Notes under the pieces: model-generated
Told to the model about the DNA's origin: nothing
The model's database searches: none
The model's input: only the letters and a program-made list of their open reading frames with translations
Translations under genes and position numbers: made by a program
Assembly: GCF_008905045.1 (NCBI RefSeq)
Contig: NZ_VWMY01000055.1
Location: 1-39,074, forward strand
DNA length: 39,074 nucleotides
DNA from: Streptomyces albicerus
GTDB taxonomy: Bacteria > Actinomycetota > Actinomycetes > Streptomycetales > Streptomycetaceae
Reading direction: 5' to 3'
In this document: one piece after another, positions 6,554 to 14,907 of the stretch
How the letters are laid out: every line of letters begins with the position of its first letter
Position numbering within the stretch: position 1 is the first letter of the stretch

Positions 6554-7525
6554 TCATCGGGAGTGGTGCAGCCGCCAGCCCTGCCAGGCCGACTCGACCA
6601 TCTCGCGCACCCCGCGCCGAGCGCTCCAGCCCAGTTCCTCGGCGGCCAGCGCGGCCGAGGCGACCGCGCGCGGCGCGTCGCCCGGGCGACGCGGCTCCAC
6701 GAGTGCGGGCCGGGAGTCGCCGGTGACCTCGCTGATCAACGTCACGAGCTCGCGCACCGAAACCCCCTCGCCGCGGCCGATGTTCACGGTCAGGTCGCCC
6801 GAGACGCCCGGCGAGGCCAGCCGCCGGGCCGCCGTGAGATGCGCCTCGGCAAGGTCGGCGACGTGGATGTAGTCGCGTACACAGGTGCCGTCCGGCGTCG
6901 GATAGTCGTCGCCGAAGATCCGCGGGGCCTCGTCACGCGTAAGCCGGTCGAAGACCATCGGGACCACGTTGAAGACACCGGTGTCCGCCAGTTCGGGCGC
7001 GGCCGCGCCCGCCACGTTGAAGTAGCGCAGGCACACGGTCGCGATGCCGTGCGCGCGGCCCGCGGCCCGCACCAGCCACTCACCGGCGAGCTTCGTCTCG
7101 CCGTACGGGCTCATCGGGGCGCACGGGGTGTCCTCCGTGATGAGATCCACATCCGGGTTGCCGTAGACGGCCGCGGACGAGGAGAAGAGGAAGCGCTCGA
7201 TGCCCGCCCCGGCGACCGCGTCGAGGAGCGTCGCGAGTCCTCCGACGTTCTCCTGGTAGTAGCGCGTGGGCTGGGCCACGGATTCGCCGACCTGCTTGCG
7301 CGCGGCGAGGTGCACCACCCCCGTCACCGCCTGCTCGGCGAAGACCCGCTTCAGCAACTCCCCGTCCAGCGACGAGCCCTGAATGAGCGGGATGTCGTCG
7401 GGCAGTCGCGAGGGGACCCCGGCCGAGAGATCGTCGAGGGCGACCACGCGCTCCCCGGCCCCGGCCATGGCCCGCGCCACGTGTGCCCCGATGTATCCAG
7501 CCCCACCTGTGATCAGCCATGTCAT
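6554..7525 (-). CDS. galE: UDP-glucose 4-epimerase
   Basis: 323-aa extended SDR. N-terminal Rossmann glycines WLITGGAGYIGAHVA; SSSAAVYGNP supplies the catalytic Ser region; PYGETKLAGE contains the Tyr-xxx-Lys pair; LRYFNVAGA and GTCVRDYIHVADLA are typical GalE substrate-side motifs. It interconverts UDP-glucose and UDP-galactose in the cytosol. The ATG at 7523-7525 follows a GGGTGGG-type ribosome site. Divergent from the CDP-alcohol phosphotransferase cluster. It may supply sugar for wall polymers or hopanoid/glycan synthesis; the alpha-galactosidase lies far away at 30 kb. Confidence 0.9.
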   Translation of the reverse strand: MTWLITGGAGYIGAHVARAMAGAGERVVALDDLSAGVPSRLPDDIPLIQGSSLDGELLKRVFAEQAVTGVVHLAARKQVGESVAQPTRYYQENVGGLATLLDAVAGAGIERFLFSSSAAVYGNPDVDLITEDTPCAPMSPYGETKLAGEWLVRAAGRAHGIATVCLRYFNVAGAAAPELADTGVFNVVPMVFDRLTRDEAPRIFGDDYPTPDGTCVRDYIHVADLAEAHLTAARRLASPGVSGDLTVNIGRGEGVSVRELVTLISEVTGDSRPALVEPRRPGDAPRAVASAALAAEELGWSARRGVREMVESAWQGWRLHHSR

Positions 7526-7626
7526 GGGCGCCCACCCTATGCCGGACCGCTCGCTTCGGAGCGGCACAGGAACTATGCCGGGTATTGCGGCGGAATAGGC
7601 CGTGGTTTGTGGCACGGGGCCCGAAT

Positions 7627-7644
7627 CCACGATGATGATCGTGG
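7627..7644. promoter_or_regulatory. Palindrome in the galE/DUF5941 divergent promoter region
   Basis: CCACGAT (7627-7633) and ATCGTGG (7638-7644) form a perfect 7-bp inverted repeat around GATG, centred in the ~290-bp divergent gap. It is a plausible dimer-binding site for a regulator of one or both flanking genes. A second small hairpin (CAGCCG / CGGCTG) follows near 7683-7699. Confidence 0.4.
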
Positions 7645-7816
7645 CGGACGCGGCAAGCAGACCATGTTGATCGGGCCGTGAACAGCCGGTGAACGGCTGC
7701 TTCTCATCATCCGATAGCCTCTGCCGACATGCCGCCCGGCCGTCCTTGGCCTGGGGCGCCCCCACACGCACATGCCCGGCGTCGACGTACGCCGGAACCC
7801 AGAGGAGTGAGTTCGT

Positions 7817-9613
7817 CTGTCGACCGCCATCCTCACCGGTCAGCCGGCCCCCGGGTCGTCGCTCGAGGGCGATCTGCGGTCGCTCGGCTTCGAGGTGCGG
7901 GTCGCCACCGACGCGGCCGACGCCGAGACACTCCTCGCCGCTGTGCCCGCCGAAGAGCGGGTCGCCGTCGTCGACGCCCGCTTCGTGGGGCACGTCCACG
8001 CGCTGCGGCTCGGCCTGACCGACCCCCGCTTCGACGCCGCCGCGATCCCCGGCGCCGTCACCGCCCGGCCCGCGGCCCGTCCGGCGCTGACCCGCGCGCT
8101 GCGCACCGCCTCAGATGACGCCTCGAACGGTTCCGTGGTGGTCGGCATCCTCGCCGACCGCATCGCGGAGGTGCTCGACTCCGACCTGCACCGCCCCGAG
8201 CTCGGCGAGCTCGTCGCCGAGGTGCCGAGGGACCCGCAGGCCCGCAACGAGGCCCGGCAGGCCGTCTCCCTGGTCGACGACGAGGCGATCCGGCTGCGGA
8301 CGGCCGTGAAGTCCCGCGACGGCTTCTTCACGACGTACTGCATCAGCCCGTACTCCCGCTACATCGCCCGCTGGTGTGCCCGCCGCGGCCTGACCCCGAA
8401 CCAGGTCACCACGGCCTCGCTGCTCACCGCGCTCATCGCGGCGGGCTGCGCGGCGACCGGCACCCGCGCCGGCTTCGTCGCCGCGGGCCTCCTGCTCCTC
8501 TTCTCCTTCGTCCTGGACTGCACGGACGGCCAGCTGGCCCGCTATTCGCTGCAGTACTCGACGCTCGGCGCCTGGCTCGACGCGACCTTCGACCGCGCCA
8601 AGGAGTACGCCTACTACGCGGGCCTCGCGCTCGGCGCGGCCCGCGGCGGAGACGACGTATGGGCCCTCGCCCTCGGCGCGATGGTCCTGCAGACCTGCCG
8701 GCACGTCGTCGACTTCTCCTTCAACGAGGCGAATCACGACGCCGCCGCCAACACCAGCCCCACGGCCGCCCTCTCCGACAAGCTCGACAGCGTCGGCTGG
8801 ACGGTCTGGGTACGCCGGATGATCGTCCTGCCGATCGGTGAGCGCTGGGCGATGATCGCCGTGCTCACGGCATTCACGACGCCCCGTATCACCTTCTACG
8901 CGCTGCTCATCGGGTGTGCCTTCGCGGCGACGTACACGACGGCGGGCCGGGTGCTGCGCTCGCTGACCCGCAAGGCACAGCGCACGGACCGTGCCGCCCA
9001 GGCCCTGGCCGACCTGACCGACTCGGGTCCGTTCGCCGAGTTCCTGGCGCGCCCGGCGCGCGGTGTGCGCATCGGTGGCCCGGCCGTCATGGCCCTGGTC
9101 GCCGGCGCCCTCGTCGTAGGCGCCTCCTGGCTTGCCCCGTACGGCAGTTGGTGGCCCGTGCTGGGCGCCGCCGCGTACGTACTCCTGTCGCCCGTGGCCC
9201 TGCGGCGGCCCCTCAAGGGGGCACTGGACTGGCTGGTTCCGCCGCTGTTCCGGGCGGCCGAATACGGCACCGTTCTGGTACTGGCAGCCAAAGCCGATGT
9301 AAACGGAGCCCTTCCAGCGGCTTTCGGGCTGGTGGCGGCTGTCGCCTACCATCACTACGACACGGTGTACCGCATCCGCGGAAACGCCGGCGCGCCGCCG
9401 CACTGGCTGGTGCGGGCGATCGGCGGGCACGAAGGCAGGACGCTGCTGGTCACCGTTCTGGCCGCGCTGCTCGCCGCCACAGATTTCAAGCTCGCGCTCA
9501 CGGCTCTGGCCGTGGCCGTGGCACTGGTGGTGCTCGTCGAGAGCATCCGCTTCTGGGTGACCGCGCACAAACTCGGCGCACCCGCCGTACACGATGAAGG
9601 AGAACCCGCATGA
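7817..9613 (+). CDS. DUF5941 / CDP-alcohol phosphatidyltransferase fusion membrane protein
   Basis: 598-aa protein. Residues ~1-150 are a soluble domain (STAILTGQPAPGSSLEGD, VAVVDARFVGHVHALRLGL) placed where IPCT-DIPPS fusions have a nucleotidyltransferase. Residues ~170-370 hold the CDP-alcohol phosphotransferase with the complete signature: Asp234, Asp237-Gly238, Ala241-Arg242, Gly251, Asp255, Asp259. Several C-terminal helices (DUF5941) follow. Such enzymes transfer a phospho-alcohol from a CDP donor to an acceptor in the membrane. Start: homologous sequence begins at STAILTGQ, an in-frame TGA lies at 7808, and AGAGGAG (7801-7807) is 9 nt before CTG 7817, so a rare CTG start is the best fit; GTG 7895 would remove 26 residues. 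The stop overlaps the next gene (ATGA). Confidence 0.85.
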   Translation: MSTAILTGQPAPGSSLEGDLRSLGFEVRVATDAADAETLLAAVPAEERVAVVDARFVGHVHALRLGLTDPRFDAAAIPGAVTARPAARPALTRALRTASDDASNGSVVVGILADRIAEVLDSDLHRPELGELVAEVPRDPQARNEARQAVSLVDDEAIRLRTAVKSRDGFFTTYCISPYSRYIARWCARRGLTPNQVTTASLLTALIAAGCAATGTRAGFVAAGLLLLFSFVLDCTDGQLARYSLQYSTLGAWLDATFDRAKEYAYYAGLALGAARGGDDVWALALGAMVLQTCRHVVDFSFNEANHDAAANTSPTAALSDKLDSVGWTVWVRRMIVLPIGERWAMIAVLTAFTTPRITFYALLIGCAFAATYTTAGRVLRSLTRKAQRTDRAAQALADLTDSGPFAEFLARPARGVRIGGPAVMALVAGALVVGASWLAPYGSWWPVLGAAAYVLLSPVALRRPLKGALDWLVPPLFRAAEYGTVLVLAAKADVNGALPAAFGLVAAVAYHHYDTVYRIRGNAGAPPHWLVRAIGGHEGRTLLVTVLAALLAATDFKLALTALAVAVALVVLVESIRFWVTAHKLGAPAVHDEGEPA

Positions 9614-10362
9614 TCGGCCTCGTGCTGGCGGCCGGCGCCGGACGGCGTCTGCGCCCCTATACCGACACCCTGCCCAAGGCACTGGTGCCGGTGGGACCCG
9701 AAGGCAACGAGGACAGCATCACCGTGCTCGACCTCACCCTCGGCAACTTCGCCGAGATCGGCCTGACCGAGGTCGCGATCATCGTCGGGTACCGCAAGGA
9801 AGCCGTCTACGAGCGCCGCGAGGCGCTGGAGCAGAAGTACGGCGTCAAGATCACCTTGATCGACAACGACAAGGCCGAGGAGTGGAACAACGCCTACTCC
9901 CTGTGGTGCGGCCGTGACGCCATCAAGCACTCGGTGATCCTCGCCAACGGCGACACCGTGCACCCGGTCTCCGTCGAGAAGACCCTGCTCGCCGCGCGCG
10001 GCGACGGCAAGAAGATCATCCTCGCCCTGGACACGGTGAAGTCCCTCGCCGACGAGGAGATGAAGGTCGTCGTCGGCCCCGAGGGCGGCATGACGAAGAT
10101 CACTAAGCTGATGGACCCGGCCGAGGCGACCGGTGAGTACATCGGCGTCACCCTTATCGAGGGCGAGGCCGCCGACGAGCTCGCCGACGCGCTGAAGACG
10201 GTCTTCGAGACGGACCCGCAGCAGTTCTACGAGCACGGCTACCAGGAGCTCGTGAACCGCGGCTTCCGCATCGACGTCGCCCCCATCGGCGACGTCAAGT
10301 GGGTCGAGATCGACAACCACGACGACCTGGCCAAGGGACGTGAAATCGCGTGCCAGTACTGA
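9610..10362 (+). CDS. Nucleotidyltransferase, phosphocholine-cytidylyltransferase-like
   Basis: 250-aa sugar/alcohol-phosphate nucleotidyltransferase: nucleotide loop LVLAAGAGRRLRPYTDTLPKAL at the N-terminus, NDKAEEWNNAYSLWCGR and LANGDTVHP (metal-binding Asp) in the middle. The NNAYSL motif and length fit LicC-like CTP:phosphocholine cytidylyltransferases rather than hexose-1-phosphate enzymes. With a glycerol-1-phosphate dehydrogenase next door, the likely product is a CDP-activated alcohol (CDP-glycerol or similar); that is inference. It has a good AAGGAG ribosome site and overlaps both neighbours (ATGA at 9610; 13 bp at 10350). Confidence 0.85.
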   Translation: MIGLVLAAGAGRRLRPYTDTLPKALVPVGPEGNEDSITVLDLTLGNFAEIGLTEVAIIVGYRKEAVYERREALEQKYGVKITLIDNDKAEEWNNAYSLWCGRDAIKHSVILANGDTVHPVSVEKTLLAARGDGKKIILALDTVKSLADEEMKVVVGPEGGMTKITKLMDPAEATGEYIGVTLIEGEAADELADALKTVFETDPQQFYEHGYQELVNRGFRIDVAPIGDVKWVEIDNHDDLAKGREIACQY

Positions 10363-11411
10363 CGAGGCTCATCCCCTCGCCGGTCGTCGTCGACATCCGT
10401 CCGGGGGCCCTGGACGACCTGGCGAGCGTCCTCGCCGACCAGCGCATCTCGCACTCCGGCAAGCTGGCCGTCGCGATCAGCGGCGGTTCGGGCGCCAAGC
10501 TGCGCGACCGGCTGGCTCCGGCGATGCCCGGCGCGACCTGGTTCGAGGTCGGCGGTGGCACCCTCGATGACGCGATCAAGCTCGCCGACGTCATGAAGAA
10601 GGGGCACTACGACGCGGTCGTCGGTCTCGGCGGCGGCAAGATCATCGACTGTGCGAAGTTCGCCGCGGCACGCATCGGCCTCCCGCTGGTCGCCGTCGCC
10701 ACGAACCTCTCGCACGACGGTCTGTGCTCGCCGGTCGCGACCCTCGACAACGACGCGGGCCGCGGCTCCTACGGTGTGCCGAACCCGATCGCGGTCATCA
10801 TCGACCTCGATGTGATCCGCGAGGCCCCCGTCCGCTTCGTGCGCTCGGGCATCGGCGACGCCCTGTCCAACATCTCCGCGGTCGCGGACTGGGAGCTCGC
10901 CAACCGCGAGAAGGGCGAGGCGATCGACGGCCTGGCCGCCGCGATGGCCCGCCAGGCCGGCGAGGCCGTGCTGCGGCACCCGGGCGGCGTCGGCGACGAC
11001 GCCTTCCTGCAGGTGCTCGCCGAGGGCCTGGTCCTCACCGGCATCTCCATGTCGGTCGCGGGCGATTCCCGCCCCGCCTCCGGCGCCTGCCACGAGATCA
11101 ACCACGCCTTCGACCTGCTCTTCCCGAAGCGCGCGGCCAGCCACGGCGAGCAGTGCGGCCTGGGCGCGGCCTTCGCGATGCACCTGCGCGGGGCACGCGA
11201 GGAGTCCGCGTACATGGCCGAGGTCCTGCACCGCCACGGCCTGCCCGTGCTCCCGGAGGAGATCGGCTTCACGGTGGACGAGTTCGTGCAGGTCGTGGAG
11301 TTCGCTCCGTCGACCCGACCGGGCCGCTACACGATCCTCGAACACCTCGACCTGTCCACCGACCAGATCAGGGACGCATACGCCGACTATGCAAAAGCCA
11401 TCGGTAGCTGA
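10350..11411 (+). CDS. Glycerol-1-phosphate dehydrogenase-like, iron/zinc alcohol dehydrogenase family
   Basis: 353-aa enzyme starting at GTG 10350. NAD(P) loop VGLGGGKIIDCAKFAA, then TNLSHDGLCSPVA, the hallmark of glycerol-1-phosphate dehydrogenases (archaeal EgsA, bacterial AraM). Metal ligands fit Asp170 (GIGDALSN), His248 (SGACHEINH) and His265 (ASHGEQCG). The family reduces dihydroxyacetone phosphate to sn-glycerol-1-phosphate, the archaeal-type stereoisomer and rare in bacteria. Substrate is inferred from motifs. It sits between a cytidylyltransferase and a CDP-alcohol phosphotransferase, so a CDP-glycerol route is the simplest reading. The product name iron-containing alcohol dehydrogenase would be the conservative call. 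Confidence 0.85.
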   Translation: MPVLTRLIPSPVVVDIRPGALDDLASVLADQRISHSGKLAVAISGGSGAKLRDRLAPAMPGATWFEVGGGTLDDAIKLADVMKKGHYDAVVGLGGGKIIDCAKFAAARIGLPLVAVATNLSHDGLCSPVATLDNDAGRGSYGVPNPIAVIIDLDVIREAPVRFVRSGIGDALSNISAVADWELANREKGEAIDGLAAAMARQAGEAVLRHPGGVGDDAFLQVLAEGLVLTGISMSVAGDSRPASGACHEINHAFDLLFPKRAASHGEQCGLGAAFAMHLRGAREESAYMAEVLHRHGLPVLPEEIGFTVDEFVQVVEFAPSTRPGRYTILEHLDLSTDQIRDAYADYAKAIGS

Positions 11412-12168
11412 GCTCCGCCCGGTCGTTCACCCCCCGGGTGTGAAGGACCGGCGGAGCGGCGAGCACTGGGCCGGCCGGCTCTACATGCGCGAGCTCTCGC
11501 TGCGCATCGACCGGCACCTGGTGAACACGAAGGTCACGCCCAACCAGCTGACCTACCTCATGACCGTCTTCGGCGTCCTCGCCGCCCCGGCCCTGCTGGT
11601 GCCGGGGATCCCGGGCGCCGTGCTCGGCGTGCTGATGGTGCAGCTGTACCTGCTGTTCGACTGCGTCGACGGCGAGCTCGCCCGCTGGCGCAAGCAGTAC
11701 TCGATGGCCGGGGTCTACGTGGACCGCGTAGGTGCCTATCTGTGCGACGCCGCGGTTCTCGTCGGCTTCGGCCTGCGCGCCGCCGACCTGTGGGGCTCGG
11801 GGCGGATCGACTGGCTGTGGGCCTTCCTCGGCACCCTGGCCGCCCTCGGCGCGATCCTGATCAAGGCCGAGACCGACCTCGTCGGTGTCGCCCGGCACCA
11901 GACCGGCAAGCCGCCGGTCCAGGAGTCGGCCTCCGAGCCGCGCTCCTCCGGCATGGCGCTGGCGCGCAAGGCCGCCGCGGCGCTGAAGTTCCACCGGCTC
12001 GTCCTCGGCGTCGAGGCGTCCCTGCTGATCCTGGTCCTGGCGGTCCTGGACACGGTCAGGGACGACCTGTTCTTCTCGCGGCTCGGCGTCGCCGTGCTGG
12101 CCGGCATCGCGATCCTGCAGACCCTGCTGCACCTGGTGTCCATCCTCGCGTCGAGCAGGCTGAAGTGA
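11389..12168 (+). CDS. CDP-alcohol phosphatidyltransferase family membrane protein, atypical motif
   Basis: 259-aa protein with ~5-6 membrane helices. The CDP-alcohol phosphotransferase motif is present as Asp91, Asp94-Gly95, Ala98-Arg99, Gly108, Asp112, but the fourth Asp, expected at position 116 and acting as metal ligand/catalytic base in known structures, is Ala116 (codon GCC). Asp120 is the nearest acidic residue. It may be a divergent active subgroup or a non-catalytic partner of the DUF5941 enzyme upstream. The gene overlaps its upstream neighbour by 23 bp and the glycosyltransferase start by 4 bp (GTGA), so it is tightly coupled. Confidence 0.85.
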   Translation: MQKPSVAELRPVVHPPGVKDRRSGEHWAGRLYMRELSLRIDRHLVNTKVTPNQLTYLMTVFGVLAAPALLVPGIPGAVLGVLMVQLYLLFDCVDGELARWRKQYSMAGVYVDRVGAYLCDAAVLVGFGLRAADLWGSGRIDWLWAFLGTLAALGAILIKAETDLVGVARHQTGKPPVQESASEPRSSGMALARKAAAALKFHRLVLGVEASLLILVLAVLDTVRDDLFFSRLGVAVLAGIAILQTLLHLVSILASSRLK

Positions 12169-13058
12169 GCACGTCCATGAAGGTCGGCGCGGTGATCATC
12201 ACCATGGGCAACCGCCCCGACGAACTCCGCGCCCTCCTCGACTCGGTCGCCAAGCAGGACGGCGACCCGGTCGAGGTGGTCGTGGTCGGCAACGGCTCGC
12301 CCGTACCGGACGTCACGGGGTCCGCACCGGGTCTCCGCACGGTCGAGCTGCCCGAGAACCTCGGCATCCCCGGCGGCCGCAACGTCGGCATCGAGGCGTT
12401 CGGCCCCGGCGGCACCGACGTGGACGTCCTCCTCTTCCTGGACGACGACGGCCTGCTCGCGAACCACGACACCGCCGAGCTGTGCCGCCAGGCCTTCGAG
12501 GCGGACCCGGAGCTCGGCATCATCAGCTTCCGCATCGCCGACCCGGAGACCGGCGAGACCCAGCGCCGCCACGTGCCGCGCCTGCGCGCCGCCGACCCGA
12601 TGCGCAACTCGCGCGTCACGACCTTCCTCGGCGGCGCCAACGCCGTCCGTACGAAGGTGCTCGCCGAGGTCGGCGGACTGCCCGACGAGTTCTTCTACGC
12701 CCACGAGGAGACCGACCTCGCCTGGCGTGCCCTCGACGCGGGCTGGATGATCGACTACCGGTCGGACATGGTCCTGAACCACCCCACGACCGCTCCCTCG
12801 CGGCACGCGGTCTACCACCGGATGGTCGCCCGCAACCGCGTCTGGCTGGCCCGCCGCAACCTGCCCGCCCCGCTGGTCCCCATATACCTCGGCGTGTGGA
12901 TGCTGCTGACCCTCGCCCGCCGCCCCTCCCGCCCCGCGCTGAGGGCCTGGTTCGGCGGTTTCCGAGAGGGCTGGATCACTTCGTGCGGCCCCCGGCGCCC
13001 CATGAAGTGGCGTACGGTATGGCGCCTGACCCGACTGGGCCGGCCTCCCGTCATCTGA
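12165..13058 (+). CDS. Glycosyltransferase family 2
   Basis: 297-aa GT-A inverting glycosyltransferase. Start strand KVGAVIITMGNRPDELRALLDSV; ENLGIPGGRNVGI; DVLLFLDDDGLL carries the metal-binding acidic motif; FLGGANAVRTKVLAEVGGLPDEFFYAHEETDLAWR is the typical acceptor/catalytic region. The C-terminus has a membrane-associated segment (PLVPIYLGVWMLLTLARRP). GTG 12165 overlaps the previous stop; ATG 12177 is an alternative start. In context it should add sugar to the polymer or lipid made by the flanking CDP-alcohol enzymes and exported by the following ABC transporter. Donor and acceptor cannot be read from sequence. Confidence 0.85.
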   Translation: MSTSMKVGAVIITMGNRPDELRALLDSVAKQDGDPVEVVVVGNGSPVPDVTGSAPGLRTVELPENLGIPGGRNVGIEAFGPGGTDVDVLLFLDDDGLLANHDTAELCRQAFEADPELGIISFRIADPETGETQRRHVPRLRAADPMRNSRVTTFLGGANAVRTKVLAEVGGLPDEFFYAHEETDLAWRALDAGWMIDYRSDMVLNHPTTAPSRHAVYHRMVARNRVWLARRNLPAPLVPIYLGVWMLLTLARRPSRPALRAWFGGFREGWITSCGPRRPMKWRTVWRLTRLGRPPVI

Positions 13059-13156
13059 CAAGCTCGATATCTGAGAGCATTCGGGCCGTACCCCGGTCCC
13101 TGGCTTTGGCCTACGCCCGACCAGGCTGCGTATCTTGAGGACGAAAGTTTCCACTT

Positions 13157-14086
13157 GTGAGTGAGACAACGCATGACGGCGGTGTCGCGGTGAGCGCCCC
13201 TCCGTCCCCCGATGAAGGGCTCTCCGCGGCGGACCTCGCCGCCAAGTACGGGCTTGCCGTGAGCGGCGCCCGGCCCGGACTCGTCGAGTACGTCCGCCAG
13301 CTCTGGGGACGGCGTCACTTCATTCTCGCCTTCTCGCAGGCGAAGCTCACCGCCCAGTACAGCCAGGCGAAGCTCGGCCAGCTGTGGCAGGTGGCCACAC
13401 CGCTGCTGAACGCGCTCGTGTACTTCCTGATCTTCGGCCTGATCCTGGGGGCCGACCGGGGCATGCCCCAGGAGGTCTACATCCCGTTCCTGGTGACGGG
13501 TGTCTTCGTCTTCACCTTCACGCAGAGCTCGGTGATGGCGGGCGTACGCGCGATCGCCGGAAACCTCGGCCTGGTCCGGGCGCTGCACTTCCCGCGCGCC
13601 GCGCTGCCCATCTCGTTCTCGCTGCAGCAGCTCCAGCAGCTGCTCTTCTCGATGATCGTGCTGTTCGTCGTGGCGGTGAGCTTCGGCAGCTACCCCAGGC
13701 TGTCCTGGGTGCTGATCGTCCCGGTACTGGTCCTGCAGTTCCTCTTCAACACCGGCCTTGCGATGATCATGGCCAGGATGGGCGCCAAGACCCCGGACCT
13801 CGCCCAGCTCATGCCGTTCGTGATGCGTACGTGGATGTACGGATCAGGTGTGATGTTCTCCATCCCGGTGATGCTGGAGGACAAGCCCGCGTGGATCGCC
13901 GACGTCCTCCAGTGGAACCCGGCCGCCATCTACATGGACCTGATGCGCTTCGCGCTGATCGACGGCTACGGCTCCGAGAACCTGCCGCCGCACGTCTGGG
14001 CGGTCGCGGGCGGCTGGGCCGTCCTCGTCGCCGTCGGCGGATTCGTGTACTTCTGGAAGGCTGAGGAGCGTTACGGCCGTGGCTGA
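13157..14086 (+). CDS. ABC-2 type transporter permease, TagG/Wzm-like
   Basis: 309-aa permease with six predicted helices after a ~60-residue cytoplasmic N-terminus; the AKLTAQYSQAKLGQLWQVATPLLNALVYFLIFGLILG start is typical of O-antigen/teichoic-acid exporters (Wzm, TagG). It forms the membrane half of an exporter that moves lipid-linked glycans or glycerol-phosphate polymers outward. GTG 13157 is used; the ribosome site is poor. A 98-bp gap upstream contains a possible promoter (TATCTT near 13132, TTGGCC ~19 bp earlier). Its 3' end overlaps the ATPase gene by 8 bp. Confidence 0.9.
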   Translation: MSETTHDGGVAVSAPPSPDEGLSAADLAAKYGLAVSGARPGLVEYVRQLWGRRHFILAFSQAKLTAQYSQAKLGQLWQVATPLLNALVYFLIFGLILGADRGMPQEVYIPFLVTGVFVFTFTQSSVMAGVRAIAGNLGLVRALHFPRAALPISFSLQQLQQLLFSMIVLFVVAVSFGSYPRLSWVLIVPVLVLQFLFNTGLAMIMARMGAKTPDLAQLMPFVMRTWMYGSGVMFSIPVMLEDKPAWIADVLQWNPAAIYMDLMRFALIDGYGSENLPPHVWAVAGGWAVLVAVGGFVYFWKAEERYGRG

Positions 14087-14858
14087 GCAGATCACCGATT
14101 CCTTGATCCCGACCGTCATCGCGGACGAACTGCACATCGTCTACCGCGTCAACGGCGCCAAGACCGGCAAGGGCAGCGCCACCGCCGCCCTCAGTCGCAT
14201 ACTCAAGCGCGGCGAGGAGCGCGGCGTCCGCAAGGTACACGCGGTCCGGGGCGTCTCCTTCATCGCCTACCGCGGCGAGGCCATCGGCCTGATCGGCTCG
14301 AACGGCTCCGGCAAGTCCACCCTGCTGCGGGCCATCGCCGGACTGCTCCCCGCCGAGCAGGGCCACGTCTACACCGACGGCCAGCCCTCGCTCCTCGGCG
14401 TCAACGCGGCCCTGATGAACGACCTCACGGGCGAGCGGAACGTCATCCTCGGCGGACTTGCGATGGGCATGTCCCGCGAGCAGATCAGGGAACGCTACCA
14501 GGACATCGTCGACTTCTCGGGCATCAACGAGAAGGGCGACTTCATCACCCTGCCCATGCGCACCTACTCCTCCGGCATGGCCGCCCGCCTGCGCTTCTCC
14601 ATCGCGGCCGCCAAGGACCACGACGTCCTGATGATCGACGAGGCCCTGGCGACCGGCGACCGCTCCTTCCAGAAGCGCTCCGAGGCCCGCATCCGCGAGC
14701 TGCGCAAGCACGCGGGCACGGTGTTTCTCGTCAGTCACAACAACAAGTCGATCCGCGACACCTGCGACCGCGTCCTGTGGCTGGAGCGCGGCGAGCTGCG
14801 CCTGGACGGCCCGACCGACGAGGTCCTCAAGGAGTACGAGAAGTTCACGGGCAAGTAG
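14079..14858 (+). CDS. ABC transporter ATP-binding protein, TagH/Wzt-like
   Basis: 259-aa ATPase of the polysaccharide/teichoic-acid exporter group. Walker A GSNGSGKST, Q-loop region LLGVNAALMNDLTGERNV, signature YSSGM, Walker B DVLMIDEALATGD and switch His in VSHNN. The charged N-terminal insert (RILKRGEERGVRKVHAVRGVS) is usual in TagH/Wzt proteins. It lacks a Wzt-type C-terminal carbohydrate-binding domain, so export is probably not coupled to a specific terminal sugar. Starts at GTG 14079 inside the permease gene, and is followed by a strong hairpin. Confidence 0.92.
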   Translation: MAEQITDSLIPTVIADELHIVYRVNGAKTGKGSATAALSRILKRGEERGVRKVHAVRGVSFIAYRGEAIGLIGSNGSGKSTLLRAIAGLLPAEQGHVYTDGQPSLLGVNAALMNDLTGERNVILGGLAMGMSREQIRERYQDIVDFSGINEKGDFITLPMRTYSSGMAARLRFSIAAAKDHDVLMIDEALATGDRSFQKRSEARIRELRKHAGTVFLVSHNNKSIRDTCDRVLWLERGELRLDGPTDEVLKEYEKFTGK

Positions 14859-14876
14859 AGCCCGGTCACACATCCC

Positions 14877-14907
14877 GGACCCCGCCGGAACGCCTCCGGC
14901 GGGGTCC
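14877..14907 (+). terminator. Hairpin terminator after the exporter operon
   Basis: Perfect 13-bp arms GGACCCCGCCGGA (14877-14889) and TCCGGCGGGGTCC (14895-14907) with loop ACGCC, 18 bp after the ATPase stop. There is no long T-tract, as usual in streptomycetes. Confidence 0.8.

Noticed and set aside
6431..7681. Plus-strand frame opposite galE
   Set aside because: Antisense shadow of galE; only the short minus-strand cation-efflux-like tail near 6428-6535 has recognisable sequence.
7683..7699. CAGCCG/CGGCTG stem in the galE divergent region as a riboswitch or terminator
   Set aside because: Six-bp stem of a kind common in this base composition; no conserved RNA motif around it.
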